Shown here: positions 33,970 to 48,016 of the stretch, piece after piece
How the letters are laid out: each line of letters opens with the position of its first letter
Numbering within the stretch: the stretch's first letter is position 1
Source: Carallia brachiata
Lineage: Eukaryota; Streptophyta; Magnoliopsida; Malpighiales; Rhizophoraceae
Reading direction: 5' to 3'
Assembly: GCA_021464245.1 (NCBI GenBank)
Contig: JADCRB010000002.1
Location: forward strand, 2,533,073-2,597,072
Length of the DNA stretch: 64,000 nucleotides
Notes under the pieces: generated by a model
The model's input: the letters and a program-made list of their open reading frames with translations, nothing else
Databases searched by the model: none
What the model was told of the DNA's origin: nothing
Translations under genes and position numbers: made by a program

Positions 33970-35620
33970 ATCTCAGTATTTCTCTTTCTTACATGTGGCA
34001 ATTTATTATAAATTCGTAAATTAAAAATAAAATTAAAATATTTTATAATTATAAAAATTTTATCACAATCATAATTAAGATTCACGATTAATATAAATCT
34101 AATTATAATCAAATAAGAATTCTATTATTTATATATTTTTATTTTGACTATAGTTAAAATTCTATAATTATAAATTTTATAATAAAATAAAATAATAAAA
34201 AACTATTTTATGAATCCTTTTTTTAGGAAAGAAAAAAGATTATAAAAAATTTCTCAAATTTACCTGTAAACTTTCCTGAAAAAAAAAAAACTACTTCCAA
34301 ATTTATTTTTCTAAAAAGGAAAAAAAGTTGTCTTTATTTTTTAAAAAAACTTTATAAAATTTCTAAAAAAATAATACTCAAAATTTAGATTTTTTTTTAT
34401 TTTAAATAAAATAAAGTAATACAATTTTAAAAAATATGATTAAATCTGCGCATCGCATGAGTTTATTATTAGTGTGTGTGTGTGTGTGTGTATATATATA
34501 CATGCAATGCGCAAATTTAATCATTTTTTATTAATTATTTTATTTTATTTTATTTATAAAAATATAAAATTCTAATATAGAGTATTATTTTTTTAGGAAT
34601 TTTTTTAAAAAATAAAACCAATTTTTTTTCTTTTTAAGAAAAAAAAATAAAGATTTGGGAATATTTTTTTATATTTTTTCTCTTTTAAGGAAATTTTGAC
34701 GTAATTCTAATTTTTTCCATTTTAAGAAAAGAGATTTAAATTTGAAAGATTATTTAAATTTTTTATTTTTATTAAAAAATTTTATAATTATAGATATTTA
34801 ATTAAAGTCAAAGTAAGAATATGTAAATCAATAAAATCCTTATTTGATTACAACTAAATTTATATCATTATTTTATAGAATCCTAGTTCCGATTGTAATA
34901 AAATTTTCATATTTATATGATATTTTAATTTTTTATTTTTTAAATTTATAAGAAGTTGTCACATAGAAAAGAGAGAGAAAATTAAGATTTTTTTTCAAAT
35001 TCTACTTTATATATTTACACTAGTAATATACCAATGCGATATGTGGATTTAATCTTATTTATTAATTATTTTATTTTATTTTATTTATAAAAATAAAAAG
35101 ACACTCTAATTTTAAGTATTATTTTTTAAGAATTTTTAAAATTTTTTGAGAAAATAAAACAAATTTTTTAATTTTTAAGAAAAAAATAAAGATTTGAGAG
35201 TTTTTTTTTTATTTTCTTCTCTTTTGAAGAAATTAAAATGTAATTCTATTTTTTGATCCTTGTTAAGAAAAGAGATGTAAATTTGAGAGATTTTTTTAAT
35301 TTTTTTTCTTTGGATTCAAAAATATTTTTTTATTATTTTATTTTATTAAAGAAATAATAATTAAAATATTTAATTAGAGTCAAAATAAAATATATAAATT
35401 AATAAAATTCTTATTTGATTACAACTAAATTTATATCATTGATTTATAGAATTTAATTCAGATTGTAATAAAATTTTTATATTTATAAGATATTTCAACA
35501 TTTTTAATTTTTAAATTTATAAAAAGTCAGCATATAATAAAAGGAAAAAATTGAAATTTTTTCTCATTTTTAATTTAATGTACTTACATATAAATATAAA
35601 TATATGATTAATGTAGTGGA
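33970..35620. mobile_element. Three AT-rich Helitron-like repeat units in both orientations
   Basis: Unit H3 (about 33985-34465, +) ends at TCTGCGCATCGCATGAG. Units H4 (about 34500-35005, -) and H5 (about 35023-35600, -) start, in plus coordinates, with CATGCAATGCGCAAATTTAA and ACTAGTAATATACCAATGCG. Read on their own strand these end as a GCGCAT/GCGATGC-type hairpin followed by a short AT segment and CTAGT, the form of plant Helitron 3' ends (hairpin then CTRR, inserted at A/T). The units share internal order with each other and with 15763-16675. A (GT)n(AT)n tract at 34472-34502 separates H3 from H4. No Rep/helicase ORF, so non-autonomous. Confidence 0.65.
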
Positions 35621-35628
35621 TTTTATTT

Positions 35629-35772
35629 TGGCCAAAAATAGCCGACTGGTAATTGGAACAACTTTTGAATCAAAAGGAATGAAAATGAGATTTTATTTTC
35701 AAAGATGGAAATTATCGGAATCAAAATTATAAACCCCGAAAATGACCAACAATTTCTCTTTAATTCAACTAA
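35629..35772. repeat. 144-bp direct repeat, right copy
   Basis: Partner of 33197-33340. The two copies bracket the 130-codon open frame and the three Helitron-like units, 2.3 kb in all. Confidence 0.88.
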
Positions 35773-36088
35773 TAAAAAATTGGCGGAAATTAACTAGGCT
35801 AATTAACTATTTTAACATGCTCATTAATAATTAAGGGAAATAATGGCCCTCTTTTTCCTTTTTTTTTTTTTTTTTTTTTCTTTTTTCACATTTTCCTCCT
35901 CAGGCCTCACACGTCTCAAAGACACAAAAGCTTTGATGGCTCGGATATTCTACCAAAAAGGGACTACGTAATTTGTACCAAAAAAAAAAAAAGATAAACC
36001 AATATTTTTTAAGCAAAAAAATAATAAATTAATATTAGACAGAAAGAAATACAGAAAACCCACGTCAGCACCGCCTCCCCCACGAGAA

Positions 36089-37592
36089 TCAGAAACCGCC
36101 GGCGGCAGTGGCTGCATTGTTTGCAAGCCAGGGGTGACCAAACCTTGGCGCAAAGCGATCTGAGAATCGGTCACCGGCAATTGAGCCGGCGAGTTCCTCC
36201 TCCAAGCCCGCAAAGAATTCATTACTTGCAGCAGCCATTTCTGAGAACCCACAAAGCTCGTCTTCTTCCTCATCTTCCAGAAAGTCAATATCTTCTCTGC
36301 TTTCCGTGTTTGTACTTTGGGGTAGCAACAGCTCGTCTTCCGCCAGGGAGGTGGCTGGAGAAGAGCAAGTGGGCTTGGAAGGCGAGGGATCGTTGGAGTC
36401 ATCGGCGGCTGCGACGGTTTGTGGAGAAACGGTCTTCTGACGCGAACTGCCGGCGAGGGAGTTCCGGTGCGTCGGTGCAGGGTGGTTGTGCTCTCCGGTA
36501 TAGGTGACCGTGAACATTCCCGGGTCGGATTTGTTGCGCTCCACTTGTTTCCGGGCTATACACCCCTTTGAGCTGCTACATCTGTAGTAACCCCTGTTGA
36601 TATCATGAAGAACAAAACGAAATCAGCCAACCAAACCAAAAACTTCAAAAATAAATAGATAAAGCCACAGCTTTCTTAATTCGTTAGGAATTCAACAAGC
36701 TAAGCTGGGTTAATTAAAGTAGTAATTAATTAATCAATCAATCAATCAATTAATTAATTAATTAATTATAACCTTGGAAATGGAGAGCCTTTGATGGGCT
36801 TTTGCCCATATTTGCGCCACGCCCACACATCTGAAGAGAGAGCATCGGCTGGCACTTGACATACCTTCTTTAGTTGGTTCTTCCTGCAAAAGAAAAAGCG
36901 AAATAAAAATCATGTCAACTGATTGCAAGAAAAGAAGGAAATTAACAATCAGCTATATGGTTCAATTATAGTTTAATTGGTATTGAAGTTACTTTTAAAA
37001 TTAAAAGTTTTAAATTTGAGCTTAATCAAACTAAATTACACCCAAAAAAAAAAAGAAAAAGAAAAAGAAAGAAATTAAAGCTATTTCTTCACATCTAATC
37101 TGGCTTTGAAAACTTTAACAGGTACGTAATTAAATTACATAGATTTCATTTCACTTACCTTTTCTTGGATCGAGGGGCATGAGAAGTGGCGCTGCTAGTC
37201 ACAGAAGGACGGGACTGCTTAGGCGGCTGCTGCTGCTGCGCTTGTTGCTTCGACTGAAACGACATCGGCTGTTCGTGGGAAACACTAAAAAGAGGAGTAA
37301 GAGGAGAGACCGGCACGCCTCGTGGTGAACGGACAACAGGCTCTGATGATTTGCGGAAAAACGGCTTGTAAAGCTCCTCCAAATCTCCGAAACCATTACC
37401 ACTACTTCTTGTTTCAAACGGATCTGGGACCGGAAGAGACAAACGGTGGCCAACGTGTTCTCTGCCATACGAGGAGGAAAAGCAAGATTGGGGACGAAAA
37501 TCTGGTCCGAAACAGGAACTGGAGCTGTTGGTCATGGCGGTGGTGGCTGTGCAGCTTCTGACCACTGCGTGAAGATCCCAGTCGTCCTCCAT
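36089..37592 (-). CDS. WRKY transcription factor, group IIe (WRKY22/27 type)
   Basis: Three exons, 37592-37159, 36883-36773 and 36593-36089, GT-AG introns, in frame throughout, 349 aa. Nuclear W-box-binding regulator; family members act in MAPK-linked defence and senescence. Start [14 protein letters not shown] matches the WRKY22/27 N-terminus. A basic stretch SKKRKNQLKK (about 142-151) is a likely nuclear localisation signal. WRKYGQK is at 167-173 ([20 protein letters not shown]), and the zinc finger is C187-X5-C193 ... H217-X-H219, C-X5-C type as in groups IIa-e. [12 protein letters not shown] follows. The tail has an acidic run ([10 protein letters not shown], about 300-310), a usual activation-region feature of this subfamily. 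The ATG at 37592 is preferred to an upstream in-frame ATG (37835), whose leader is pyrimidine-tract-encoded and untranslated-looking. Unlike the 8-10 kb WRKY, the frame is unbroken. Confidence 0.95.
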
Positions 37593-37789
37593 GGCCGCCC
37601 CCCCGACTCGACAAGAAGGTCTGTCAATCTGTACCCTCCCCTTTCCTTTCTGCAACTCTTGTTGTTGTGATGAGACAGAGGAGACAAAACAAGGCGCTGA
37701 CTTTTGGTTTAGACAGAGAGAGAGAAACACAGACAGAGAGAGAAAGGTAGAAGAAAAGAGGAGCCGTATTAAAGCAATGGGGAAATCCC

Positions 37790-38300
37790 AATAATCTATA
37801 TACACATATATAAACGAGGGAAAAGAGACTCGCACGCCATTATACCATTATATGCGTGGGTTCAATCGGTTTAAAAAATTTAATTTTATAAGAGATGTTT
37901 TAAGTTTAAATTTTAAGAGATTTTTATTTTTATTTTTTTAAATAAGTATAATATCATATAATAAATGAGGTTCACTTAAATAAATAAATTAAAAATAATA
38001 TTTAAATAATATTAAATTATAAATTAATTTTATTCACTAAAAATAAGTAGAATTGACAAAACCTAAATTTTATTAAGATGAAAATAATAAGTCTCCTTTA
38101 AAAATGTAATAATTATTAAATTATTTTATTTTTTATTATAAAATCATCATATTTTTAACAAAATTATGAAAAATTAACTCTACACTCCCATATTTAATAA
38201 AAAGAAAACAGAGAGACTGGGAGAAAGAGAGAGTGGGAATTTGGCATCTCAATGCTTATCTTGTCCTTTGTGTCTTTTTTGCAAGTTGGCTTTGACTTGT
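37790..38300 (-). promoter_or_regulatory. Upstream region of the group IIe WRKY: TATA candidate and W-box
   Basis: A TATA-rich segment (TTATATATGTGTATATAG on the minus strand, 37795-37815) lies ~210 bp upstream of the start codon. TTTGACTTG at about 38290 contains TTGACT, a W-box, so WRKY-dependent control is possible. Motif evidence only. Confidence 0.35.
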
Positions 38301-41300
38301 GAATTTGTCAAAGGGGATGTGATTTTGTATTGAAAGTGGAAGCCCGTGAATTACCGACAAAAGAGAAAAAGACTAGATATCTATTTTTTCTGGTATCATA
38401 TCATAAATATAACGCGGAGGCGAAGGGCTATTTAATTGGGCGCTCCCACCAATGCAAAAGCCAAATAGTCCATCCTGCATATGGCCAAGAAACACGACTT
38501 TATTAAGTTATTAGCCCCACCATCAAAATTCTTTTAACCCACCACTGCTTATGTAGTTAAATTAATTTAAAGAGTTTAATTTTTTATTAGAGATCTTGTA
38601 ATCGATGGTGAGTTAAATCTACCGTGCATCATTTGGCAAAGAAATGTTATATGATGATTATTACAAATAGTTTATTTTTATTTTTTTTATAATTATTACA
38701 CGTGATATATATTAATTGACTATTAAAAAAATAAAAATAAAATGTATTGCAAATTTACCTAAAAAAATTGTTATATGTTCATTTTTTATTGATGATTGTA
38801 AAAAAAGAGGTAAACAACAATTGTCGTTAGTAAATATATATTATAATTATTCGATCACTTTATATTCTCATAACGAGACTATGAAATATCATTCTTACTT
38901 TCTTTTTTTTATAATAAGGAAAAAAATTTTAAAATTTATTGGCAATATGACAATAATCTGGTAAATTTTATTATTTGCACATGAATCTGATACATAATAT
39001 ATTATTATTTATCATAATTAGTTGTACATTTTATTAAGTATATTGAATTAATTATTAGAATAATATTTTTAGGATCATTTGTTGTTTATTTATATCTGTC
39101 TAATTCTCTATGTATCAAAAAAAATTCTAACATATACCAAAAAAGTATCTGTCTAATTCTCTTCTTTTAAGGGAATACGCTTTGTTCTTGTAGTCAATCG
39201 AAATAACTTAATCAACTCATTATTTAGTTTCCGTCAAAAAATTTATTTCCTCTTATGCACAAGTTGGGTTAATTTATACGACAAATGAGAAGTGAGGTCC
39301 TTCCATAAGGAAGTATAAAGCTAAGAATATTTGTTTTACTAGATTGCTCAATTTATCTTCCTTTTCTTCCGATACCATTTTGTCGAGGGAAGACAAATGG
39401 CCGTCCATTGCCAAATCCTTAAAAGAGTTGACAGAAGCACAAAGACAAATATATGCATACAGAAGAAAAGCTCAAAAAGAAAACCATAAAAGACGCATAC
39501 ATTTACCATACTTAAAAAAAAAAAAAAAAAAACAACAACAACAACAACAACAATAAAAATAAATAAATAAATAAGACGCATTCATTTACCGATACACATG
39601 CAACCTTAAAAGAAACAAACACATAAACATGGTTCTGTGTCGAAAACAAAACCTTTATTACCTTAACTTCAATATGCTTCCCTAATTGATCTAATTATCA
39701 ATAACCATGACGTGTATATAATGAAAACTTCTGGCATGTATGTTTTTTATAACATATTATATATTTTTGTTGTTTTTAAACCAATATATACAATGAGTCT
39801 GCAGTCACCCTTGATAATAAGATTAAGTAAAATTGTAATGTATTGTAAAAAAAAAAAAAAAAAAAAACATGTGTGAATTTTAAGCAGACATGTCATCATA
39901 AGAAAAAAGGACAGGTCATGATAATTTTTCCAAACTTCTTTTAACGTTGTAGTAATGGGAACAAATTAAACTCTTAATAATAAAATTACTTGAACTCTTC
40001 ATTTTAAGAATGATAAAAAAAAAAATATAAAGTGCACATAAATTGAGCGGTAACAAGAAAAGAAAAATGTTTGGTCATCGATGTAACAATTTACTACCAA
40101 TAAAAAATGTTTGGAAACACTTTCAAGATTGATATCTCCAAAATGGACTCCAATGAATGATCAATTCGAAATAGTTGTTGTACATGGCACCTTCCAAATG
40201 CTTCTAAATTCGAATATACGTTGCAATTGGCAAGAGGCTTGGCCACTTTCTGTGGACTCGGGCAACTCAATTATACTTAGCAAGGAAATACTGATCTCTG
40301 TTACTTTATTTGCACGTGCGAATAGGAAGCTTCTCTGCTCAAAAAAAAAAAAAAAAAAAACAAAACAAAAAGGAAGCTTCTGTTTCCACCATGAACTTCA
40401 CTAAGTCCAATAAATTTAAAGGGTTTAAATTCTAATCCTTTCATAAGATTTTACAGTCATGCATAAAGTCAATCTTCTAGATCGTAGTAAATTTTTTAGA
40501 TATAAGATCTTAGTACAATTTAGATCCAAATCATATGATCAGTATTATACTGATCCAATTTACAATTCTCATTTCTTTTTTAGTAAATTTTTTTGTTCAC
40601 ATACATCCTTTATTACTAATAAAAAAATATCAAAATGTCTTTGTTTAAATTTAAATATTAAAATATAGACAATAAATAATTAGATGCAAAAAAATTTTTC
40701 TAACTTATATGAATTTGTTATGTGACAATTACAAAAAGGGGAGGTGTTATGAGAATTATTTTTATAGAATGCTTAATTGCAAATTATATATATTTTAATA
40801 TGTATTAATTTTTATTTTTTATTTTCAATAAGATTTTATAATTATACCATCTGATTATACTTTTGAATCTATGACATCCCAAATCAATTTTAAATAGCAT
40901 TGCAAACAACCTCGAGTAAATCATGCCTTGCACGAACGAGCCGAATTTCTCATTGGATCTCGACGTAGCAAAAACTGGAAACTGAGCTTGCACCCTCGAC
41001 GAGGCGAGTATTCCTTTTTGTTCTACTCGAGCGAGTATGCGTTGACCAAATTTTCTTTTCAAGACGTGGGAGGGCCGCAGCGCGCGAGCGGTGCATGGGA
41101 TAACGTGTGGTCGCACGTAGACAGCTTGGCAAGATTTTGTTGGGCCCACATATTTGTGAAATTAAAAATGGTCACGGCCGTTGCCAGCTTCGCGTAATGG
41201 TCAGGAGGATGCCTTTTCTAGAGAATCCAATGGTGCAAGAGATCGGACTCCCACGGGCTTGTCTTATCACCACTTGATTTATCATATCTTTTCCGCGTTT

Positions 41301-44300
41301 TTTACGGTCCATGATGCCATCAGACGGGTTAGGAGCGAAAAGTATTGTACCTGGTTGATGCCAAGACGTGGTGACACAAGGCGTTGAATCGCAAGTGTGT
41401 GGGGTCGTCGCGCCAAACTACGATATATTATTTTTAAGTTGACTAATCTCTTCATTTGCCATATATAATTAATTTCATGAAAAACACAACTACATGTATA
41501 AAAGTGAGAAAAATACTGATAAGCATATAATTTATTATATATTATTTAATAATATATTTAATTTTTATAATTTAATTATTCAACTGTATATATCACTTTA
41601 ATTATATTTTGATCATATTTAATTTATACCTATCAAATATTTTCTCTTTTTAGTCTTAATCGATCATTTTCTTCTCATAAAATATGAACTTAATTAATGA
41701 ATAACACTTGGTGTCTTCACTTAATTTTAAAATGGTTATAAAATGATATGAACTGTTAGATGATCGAACTTTAAAAAAAATAAAAAAATAAATTTAATCA
41801 TTAAATAATCTATATCACTTTATAATTATTTTAAAACTATTTAAGTAAATCTATTAAATATTTTTCTTAATTTAATGTTAATTTAGTACATTACAAACTT
41901 TGAAGGCCGACGACGTGTAGCACAACTTTTTTTTCCCCCTTAAATTCAGCCGAAAGTAAGGAAAGAAGACAAGAGTTATTCACTAAATAATATTATACTT
42001 ACCAATAAATTATAACTGACTGATATAATAGTGGATTTTGAAAGCAAGATTTTTTTTTTTTAACTAAAAGCAAGATTTTGAATTTGAATTCTAATATAAT
42101 CTAATTAATTAAGATCACTAATTGTGGAGAAGCGTGCAAGTCACGTGCTCTGAGCTCTGTCTGAGATTTTGGATACGTTGTTACAGATGCTTTGGTTTAA
42201 AGTTTAAATCTTGATGTTTTATCTGTGAATATTGATTTTTAGCCTCTGTTATACCGAAACAGTTCAAATATGAGGATTATTATTATAACAGAAAATAATT
42301 TGTGATAAAAATCTCAGATAAAAGTGAGACCAACACCACGATTGTCAGAGACAACACGAAGCAACCTCGTTGGCTAATGTCTAGCGTCAGTGCATCACTA
42401 ATCAATAATTTTGATTACACGGTTTCGAAAAAATATTGTTCATTACTTAATTGTTGGTCAAATCTTTGTACATTATAATTGGTTTTTCACTTTCTTTGTA
42501 TATTCCTGGCTTCGCTTGCTCACTTAGACTTAGTCAAACTCATATCTAGAGAAAAATTCAAAATTCTCTTGAAATTGCAAGTGAATTCAAAGTTGTCATG
42601 CAAATTCGGAAGTTTACAGTTGCAATGCTAAGAGCACCAAATAAGCAATGCTTATTAGCACACATGACAGGCAAAAGATACCGGTAAGAGGATAGAACAA
42701 TAACTTTTATTATTATTAATTTTTTTATGTTTAGTTTCTTTTATTCGTAGCAGTTTCTCTTACATGCCTTAATAAGTGGTGCTAACTAATGTTTTTCTTT
42801 ATGAATTATGCAAGTGACAAGCACTTGATAAATTGAATTCATTCAATTCAACGATTGTTGTATGTATCTAATACAGTATTGTTGAAACGCAGAAATTTTA
42901 TTACCTTACTCTTATTTTATTTACGCATAGAATTTTCTTTGAAGACTAAAGATGTTCGTGCAAGGAATTAAGGTCATTACTCGACTAGTAAACAATTTTC
43001 AGGGGGCGGGGGATCCCATGTGCTTGTGAAGGAACTCATAGAACTCAAATTAATCGACCAATAGATCCTTGGAAAGAAACGTTGTCAATTTTTTACTCAA
43101 AATAAAAATGAAAATACTCGGAGGCTTCACTTATGTAATTTTAAATAGATATACAGTGATATAAACTGTTAAATAATTAAATTCATAATAAAATAGAAAA
43201 TTGATAGACTATTAAAGTCGTTGTACGAGATTATATAATTATTTATTATCTTATTATCTGAAATTACATGTATTACTTTAAATAAAAATGGAAGAGATAA
43301 AGAGAGAGACATAGAAAAACAAATGAGGGGCCATGAGTTCCATCCACGAAGTGGTGATGATGTTCATGGCGAAGATGAAGAGAATTTAAGAAGAATATTG
43401 GAATTGGTCCACCTCCACTAACCCACTACCTACTAAAAAACCTGCACCGGCACAATGACTTTTTTTTTTCCCCCCCTTCTCTTTTACGCTTTTCCAACGT
43501 ATGACATTGACAGGGTGCCTAATGGCTCTTTGCGGAATTATAGGGCTGGTTTCTCGCTAGACAGTAGATAGGGGTCAGGGGCCATGGCCTTGGTTGAGTC
43601 GCCATTTTGTTGGTCAAACTATCAACAAAAAATGCCTCTTGAATAAGATCTTACCTGTCTAGTTAGGCATTGAGATTGAAGTTGAACAAGATTTCGAAGA
43701 TCTTAGTTACTACTTTAAGTTGCGTTAGGCATATGGGATAGATAGAGACCTGAAAAGGATTTGGATGGCATGCAATTGTTTGCCCCACATGATAATATAT
43801 AAATAGAAGAGAAAAGTTAAAAGGGAACATCAAGAGAACAATATGATAATAACAATAAAAAAAAACGTGAATCAACTTATTTGGTCTTACAAATAATTAC
43901 GAATCAATAACATCCATCTAGTCTCATAAATAAATGAATTTAGAAGTAAGAAAATTAATTTACCATCCTCGTGTTACTACCATATTACTCCTTAAGTATT
44001 GCTTACTATGTAGAGTTGCTCTAAATAGAGTATGGTGGTCTCATTGTGAGGTCTTGAGCATCTCAAAAACTTGTTATTTTCTCTGACTGAGAACCAAGGG
44101 AATTATCATGGGTTTGGTGCAAAGGACATGTTACCGATAAATACCTTCGCTACCAAATGAGATGATAGCCCACAAACAACCCATTTCCCACTAAACTTTT
44201 ATCGGTCAATCTGCCCCATTCTATTTCTATCCGCTCAATTGAGAGCATTTGTATGTAAGAGAGAGAGAGAGCTTTGTAGTGGGAGGAGGTGCCACACTAG

Positions 44301-45918
44301 TAAACATAGGAGGCAGCCCACAAGTCTAGACACGGTGCCAGATGTCATAATCACTGCCTCCACTCAACCTTTTCTTCTCAGTTGCGTGTGATCCATGAGC
44401 CTGGTGGTGGAGGTAAACTAATACAGCAATTTGAGCTTTGAGCCTTTGCTTGTGGATCCTCCATCATTAGATTCTATCATGGTCTTTTGGGTGTCCAAGT
44501 TTCATGGGGAAGACCGTAAATGCTGTACCTAGCCAATCTTTGGAAAACAGGAAAATCCTTCTCTGAATCAATCGAAAAGAGGAAAACTCACGCCCGTAAT
44601 GCACAAATATTTCATTCCAACTTCCAAAAGATCACCATGTTGGAAAAAAATCATATATCCAGGGAAGAGAAGAGAGATTGCGCTCAACAAAGCTAATCTC
44701 ATTCACTTTTTCTTGATGATTCCGCTGGTCTTTCAAATTAGACAACAGAAGCTGGGAAGGAAATCAATCAAAGAAGAATGAATATGGAGATGACGGGATG
44801 CTTTACTGTATAACTTAAAGCACAATTCATGCAAACTTTCGACAGTAAAAAAGTTGAGATGTTTTGAGATCAGATACAAGGTGATCATGTTAATGAGTGT
44901 ATAAGTAAAACTAAAAGATCAACTTGATATTCATGGTATGTCATAAAATTCTTCGTTTCTCCATTCATATTTTGAAGGGATCGGTTAGGCCTTTTGAGAA
45001 CCAAACTCGTCATGGAGTCAAAAAAAAAAAAAAGGTTAGAAATTCAAGATTTAATCAATTCAATTGATCTAAGGAGAATTTGAATTAGTTAAACTAATAT
45101 TTAATTTCAAACATATAAAAATAATTTTATATTCGTATAATATAAAATATGTTAGTATTAAATATAATTTTGTATCTTATTTAATAAAAATTTCATTATT
45201 AACATTTCGTTAATTGAATAAAGTATAAGTGAAAAAATTAATTAATATAATGTATTAATGAGTTTAAATGATTTAAATTAAATAACTAAGCTTTCATTCA
45301 AAGATTTTCATACTAAAATTATTTATCTATTACCATTTATTAAAATAAAAAATATTTCAATACAAGGAAATTAATCTACTCATAAAATACAAAATCACCT
45401 TATACATAATGGCTTATTACAAACATGAAAAAAGAGTTGAGTGATAGTGTCATAGAAAAAGTAAAATAGACTAGTGTTCACAAGCCATGTGAGATTCACA
45501 AACTTCTGTAAAGGTAAAGATAATGAGAACAAGTCCCATATTGCTCGCAAATATAATGATAGTGTCCATAAAAGCATCGAAGCTTCATGCTTGGAACTCA
45601 TAACCAAATCAGCCCAACCAAAGTGACCTTATAAAGGTTGGTTTGATAGGATTTAAAGTTTTTATTATTGTGAAGACCTAAAATTAACCAAGTGGCATGA
45701 TACCTCTGCCTCATGGGTACGGTAAAATTTGAATCCGCACCCCTACCCAGCTACCCTCAACCTCTACCTCTGTACTGTTTTGGACTTTTACTTTCCCAGC
45801 AGACAAAAGACAAAAAAAAGTTCAATTATTGTGTTTTTGATACAATTAAACCAAAATAAATCGAATTGGTTCCCTAATTTACAATTGAACAAACGAGTTT
45901 GCTGGTGGTGCAGTGAAG
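37860..45918. other. Gene-poor AT-rich intergenic DNA (8 kb)
   Basis: No coding region, RNA gene or complete mobile element is recognised. There are poly(A) runs (39846-39866, 40341-40360) and a CAA repeat at 39532-39555. A GC-richer island at 40920-41400 holds several short overlapping frames but no domain. A GA-rich tract is at 44256-44272. Short ORFs at 40111-40404, 44599-44781 and 45395-45607 show no family resemblance. Confidence 0.5.
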
Positions 45919-46249
45919 GTTATTAAAATTGAGATTCTACTTAGGATCGTTTTGATGATGTTAGAATTGAATCGTAGAATCGGATTATAAAATCGTAAGA
46001 TTCTAGTTAAATTGACAAAAAAAAAAAAATATCAATAGAAATTTAATTTTTAAATTTTAAGTATTTCATTCAATTTTTTATATTTAAAGTGAAGCATAAA
46101 CAATCTCATCTATAAATTTGAAGAACAACCAACGCATTAATACACTTTATATTAAAGAAAATTCACATCAAAGTTATTTTGATCACCACTAATATTCAAC
46201 AATACACAAAATAATACATCATCATTCATTATTATCAACCTAATTTTAA

Positions 46250-46867
46250 TTATTATCTCCTTGATTTACATGATCATTATCTTCCACATTTTCTATATTG
46301 TAGTTGTACTCAAAATCATCAAAAAGTGGATCATTCTCAAACGTGCGATCATTGTCTTCATCACTGATGTCATGAACTTCCACATTAACTGACCCAATTT
46401 CATCAGGACTTATATCAAGTAAACACATTAAAAGTTAATTAGATAACAGAAATGTCATAAATTTGGAAAACTTTGATAACATAAATTGCAAATAAAAGTT
46501 TACATGCTTTTCTCAAATTCTGTGCAATACATTCTACATCTCCTTCATCTCCATCTCCAGTCGATGCTTGCAAATGAGCAGCTCTATCAAGAATATCAAA
46601 CCAATCTCCTTTGGTTGGAAGACTTGGATTTTCTTTTTCTGTTATCCACTCATCATCGGAAGGAATGTCATCAAAAGAAAGAAAATTGGACATAGAAATG
46701 GATTTTAAGGCCTGACTATTTCTTTTCACTTCCCTTTCTTTCAATTTCAAATTGTACATAACAAACACAAGATCATTCAATTTATGAATTCTCTTAAAAG
46801 TGACAAACAACATTTCATCTACCAACCAATCCGAAAAAACAAAAAGCTGTATGCCTAGATATTTCAA
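46250..46867 (-). pseudogene. hAT transposase C-terminal fragment
   Basis: The minus strand reads KRIHKLNDLVFVMYNLKLKE and DDEWITEKENPSLPTKGDWF, typical of the region after the hAT dimerisation domain in plant transposase-like proteins. It continues after a gap with an acidic tail (ISDEDNDRTFENDPLFDDFE). The preceding catalytic RNase H-like and BED zinc finger regions are not found, and the C-terminal motif is shortened ahead of KLNDLV. Not a functional transposase. Confidence 0.75.
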
Positions 46868-47864
46868 CTAGCCTTCAGTATGAGATCACAATATTTTCCG
46901 CATCAAGTTCCTGACATTGGTACAGGTAGCTCTTCAAGAGAAATTAACTGTGTATTCCCACAATTTGCATCTTGAGATTGATATACCATTAATGGCATGC
47001 ATAAGTATTTTGGCAAACAGAAAGCTTTTTTTGAAAAATTGTAGAATAGAAAATTACAAACAAAAATTTTACTCATAAAAAAAAAGGTAAAAACACATTC
47101 TGGAGAATAGTAATCATAATCATGGTTGTTAAAAAATTTAATATAGATCACAAAGGGAGAATTATAAATACTGAAAAATACCAACCCTCGAATAGCTAAA
47201 TTCCCACAAAAGTAAACATTTTCAAGTCCTATACCCAATGAAAACCGACGGTGAAATTAGGTGCCCAGAACAGGAAACCATTGATTTATGCCTCCTTAAT
47301 CAGCTATACAAACTTTATGGAAAAACTTCGGGATTGAAACAATTAAGTGGATACCCTCATTCTAATTGCAAGGCCAATTCCAAGTTTCTAACCCAAACTG
47401 CTCAACTTTATGTCAAATTATCAATAGCCCAAAAGGAACAACTGCACATTTCAGTTATGACTATATCTAATTCAACTAAATAGAGACGAGAGAGATGAAC
47501 AAAGGGGAAACATTTGTGACAGATAAAACCCACAAAAAGAATTACCTTTTCGAGATCGTTTTGATCTCTGTCAGTTTCTCGATGGAAAGGACAAACTGTT
47601 CATCAATCTAGTTCTCCTCGTCGCTTTTCTCTGCTTCTCTCCCCCAGAAACAACAAAACAAAATATAACCAAAAAAAATAAGTCTCCAGTTCACGAACTT
47701 ATGTCTTGAATCTCTTGATGGCTGATGCTTTTGCAAAAATAAGATTTGGTTTGGATTTGGAACAAAGAAATTGAGGGGAAGAAGAAAGAGGAAGCATCTG
47801 TTCAGTGATGGCAATGGGTGGTAGGCAACATTTTGGTAAAAAAAAAATAAATAAAAGAATGGGC

Positions 47865-47977
47865 CCAATAATCTAGGTTGCACCGACACGGACACGGCGA
47901 CACGGACACGTAGGACACGGATACGGCGACACGTCAATTTTAAAAAAATTAGGACACGGATACGGCATAGACACGTA

Positions 47978-48016
<39 letters not shown>

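Noticed and set aside
36121..36507. 128-codon plus-strand ORF opposite WRKY exon 3
   Set aside because: Antisense shadow of a well-supported WRKY exon.
37593..37835. N-terminal extension of the group IIe WRKY from an upstream in-frame ATG
   Set aside because: The extension is Leu/Ser/Phe-rich and encoded by a pyrimidine-rich leader; family members start at MEDDWDL.
39532..39555. CAA repeat considered as a CRISPR-like or minisatellite array
   Set aside because: Simple trinucleotide microsatellite; no spacers, and this is plant nuclear DNA.
40920..41400. GC-richer island with several overlapping frames, considered a gene
   Set aside because: No frame exceeds ~115 codons, no family resemblance, no splice-linked set of exons.
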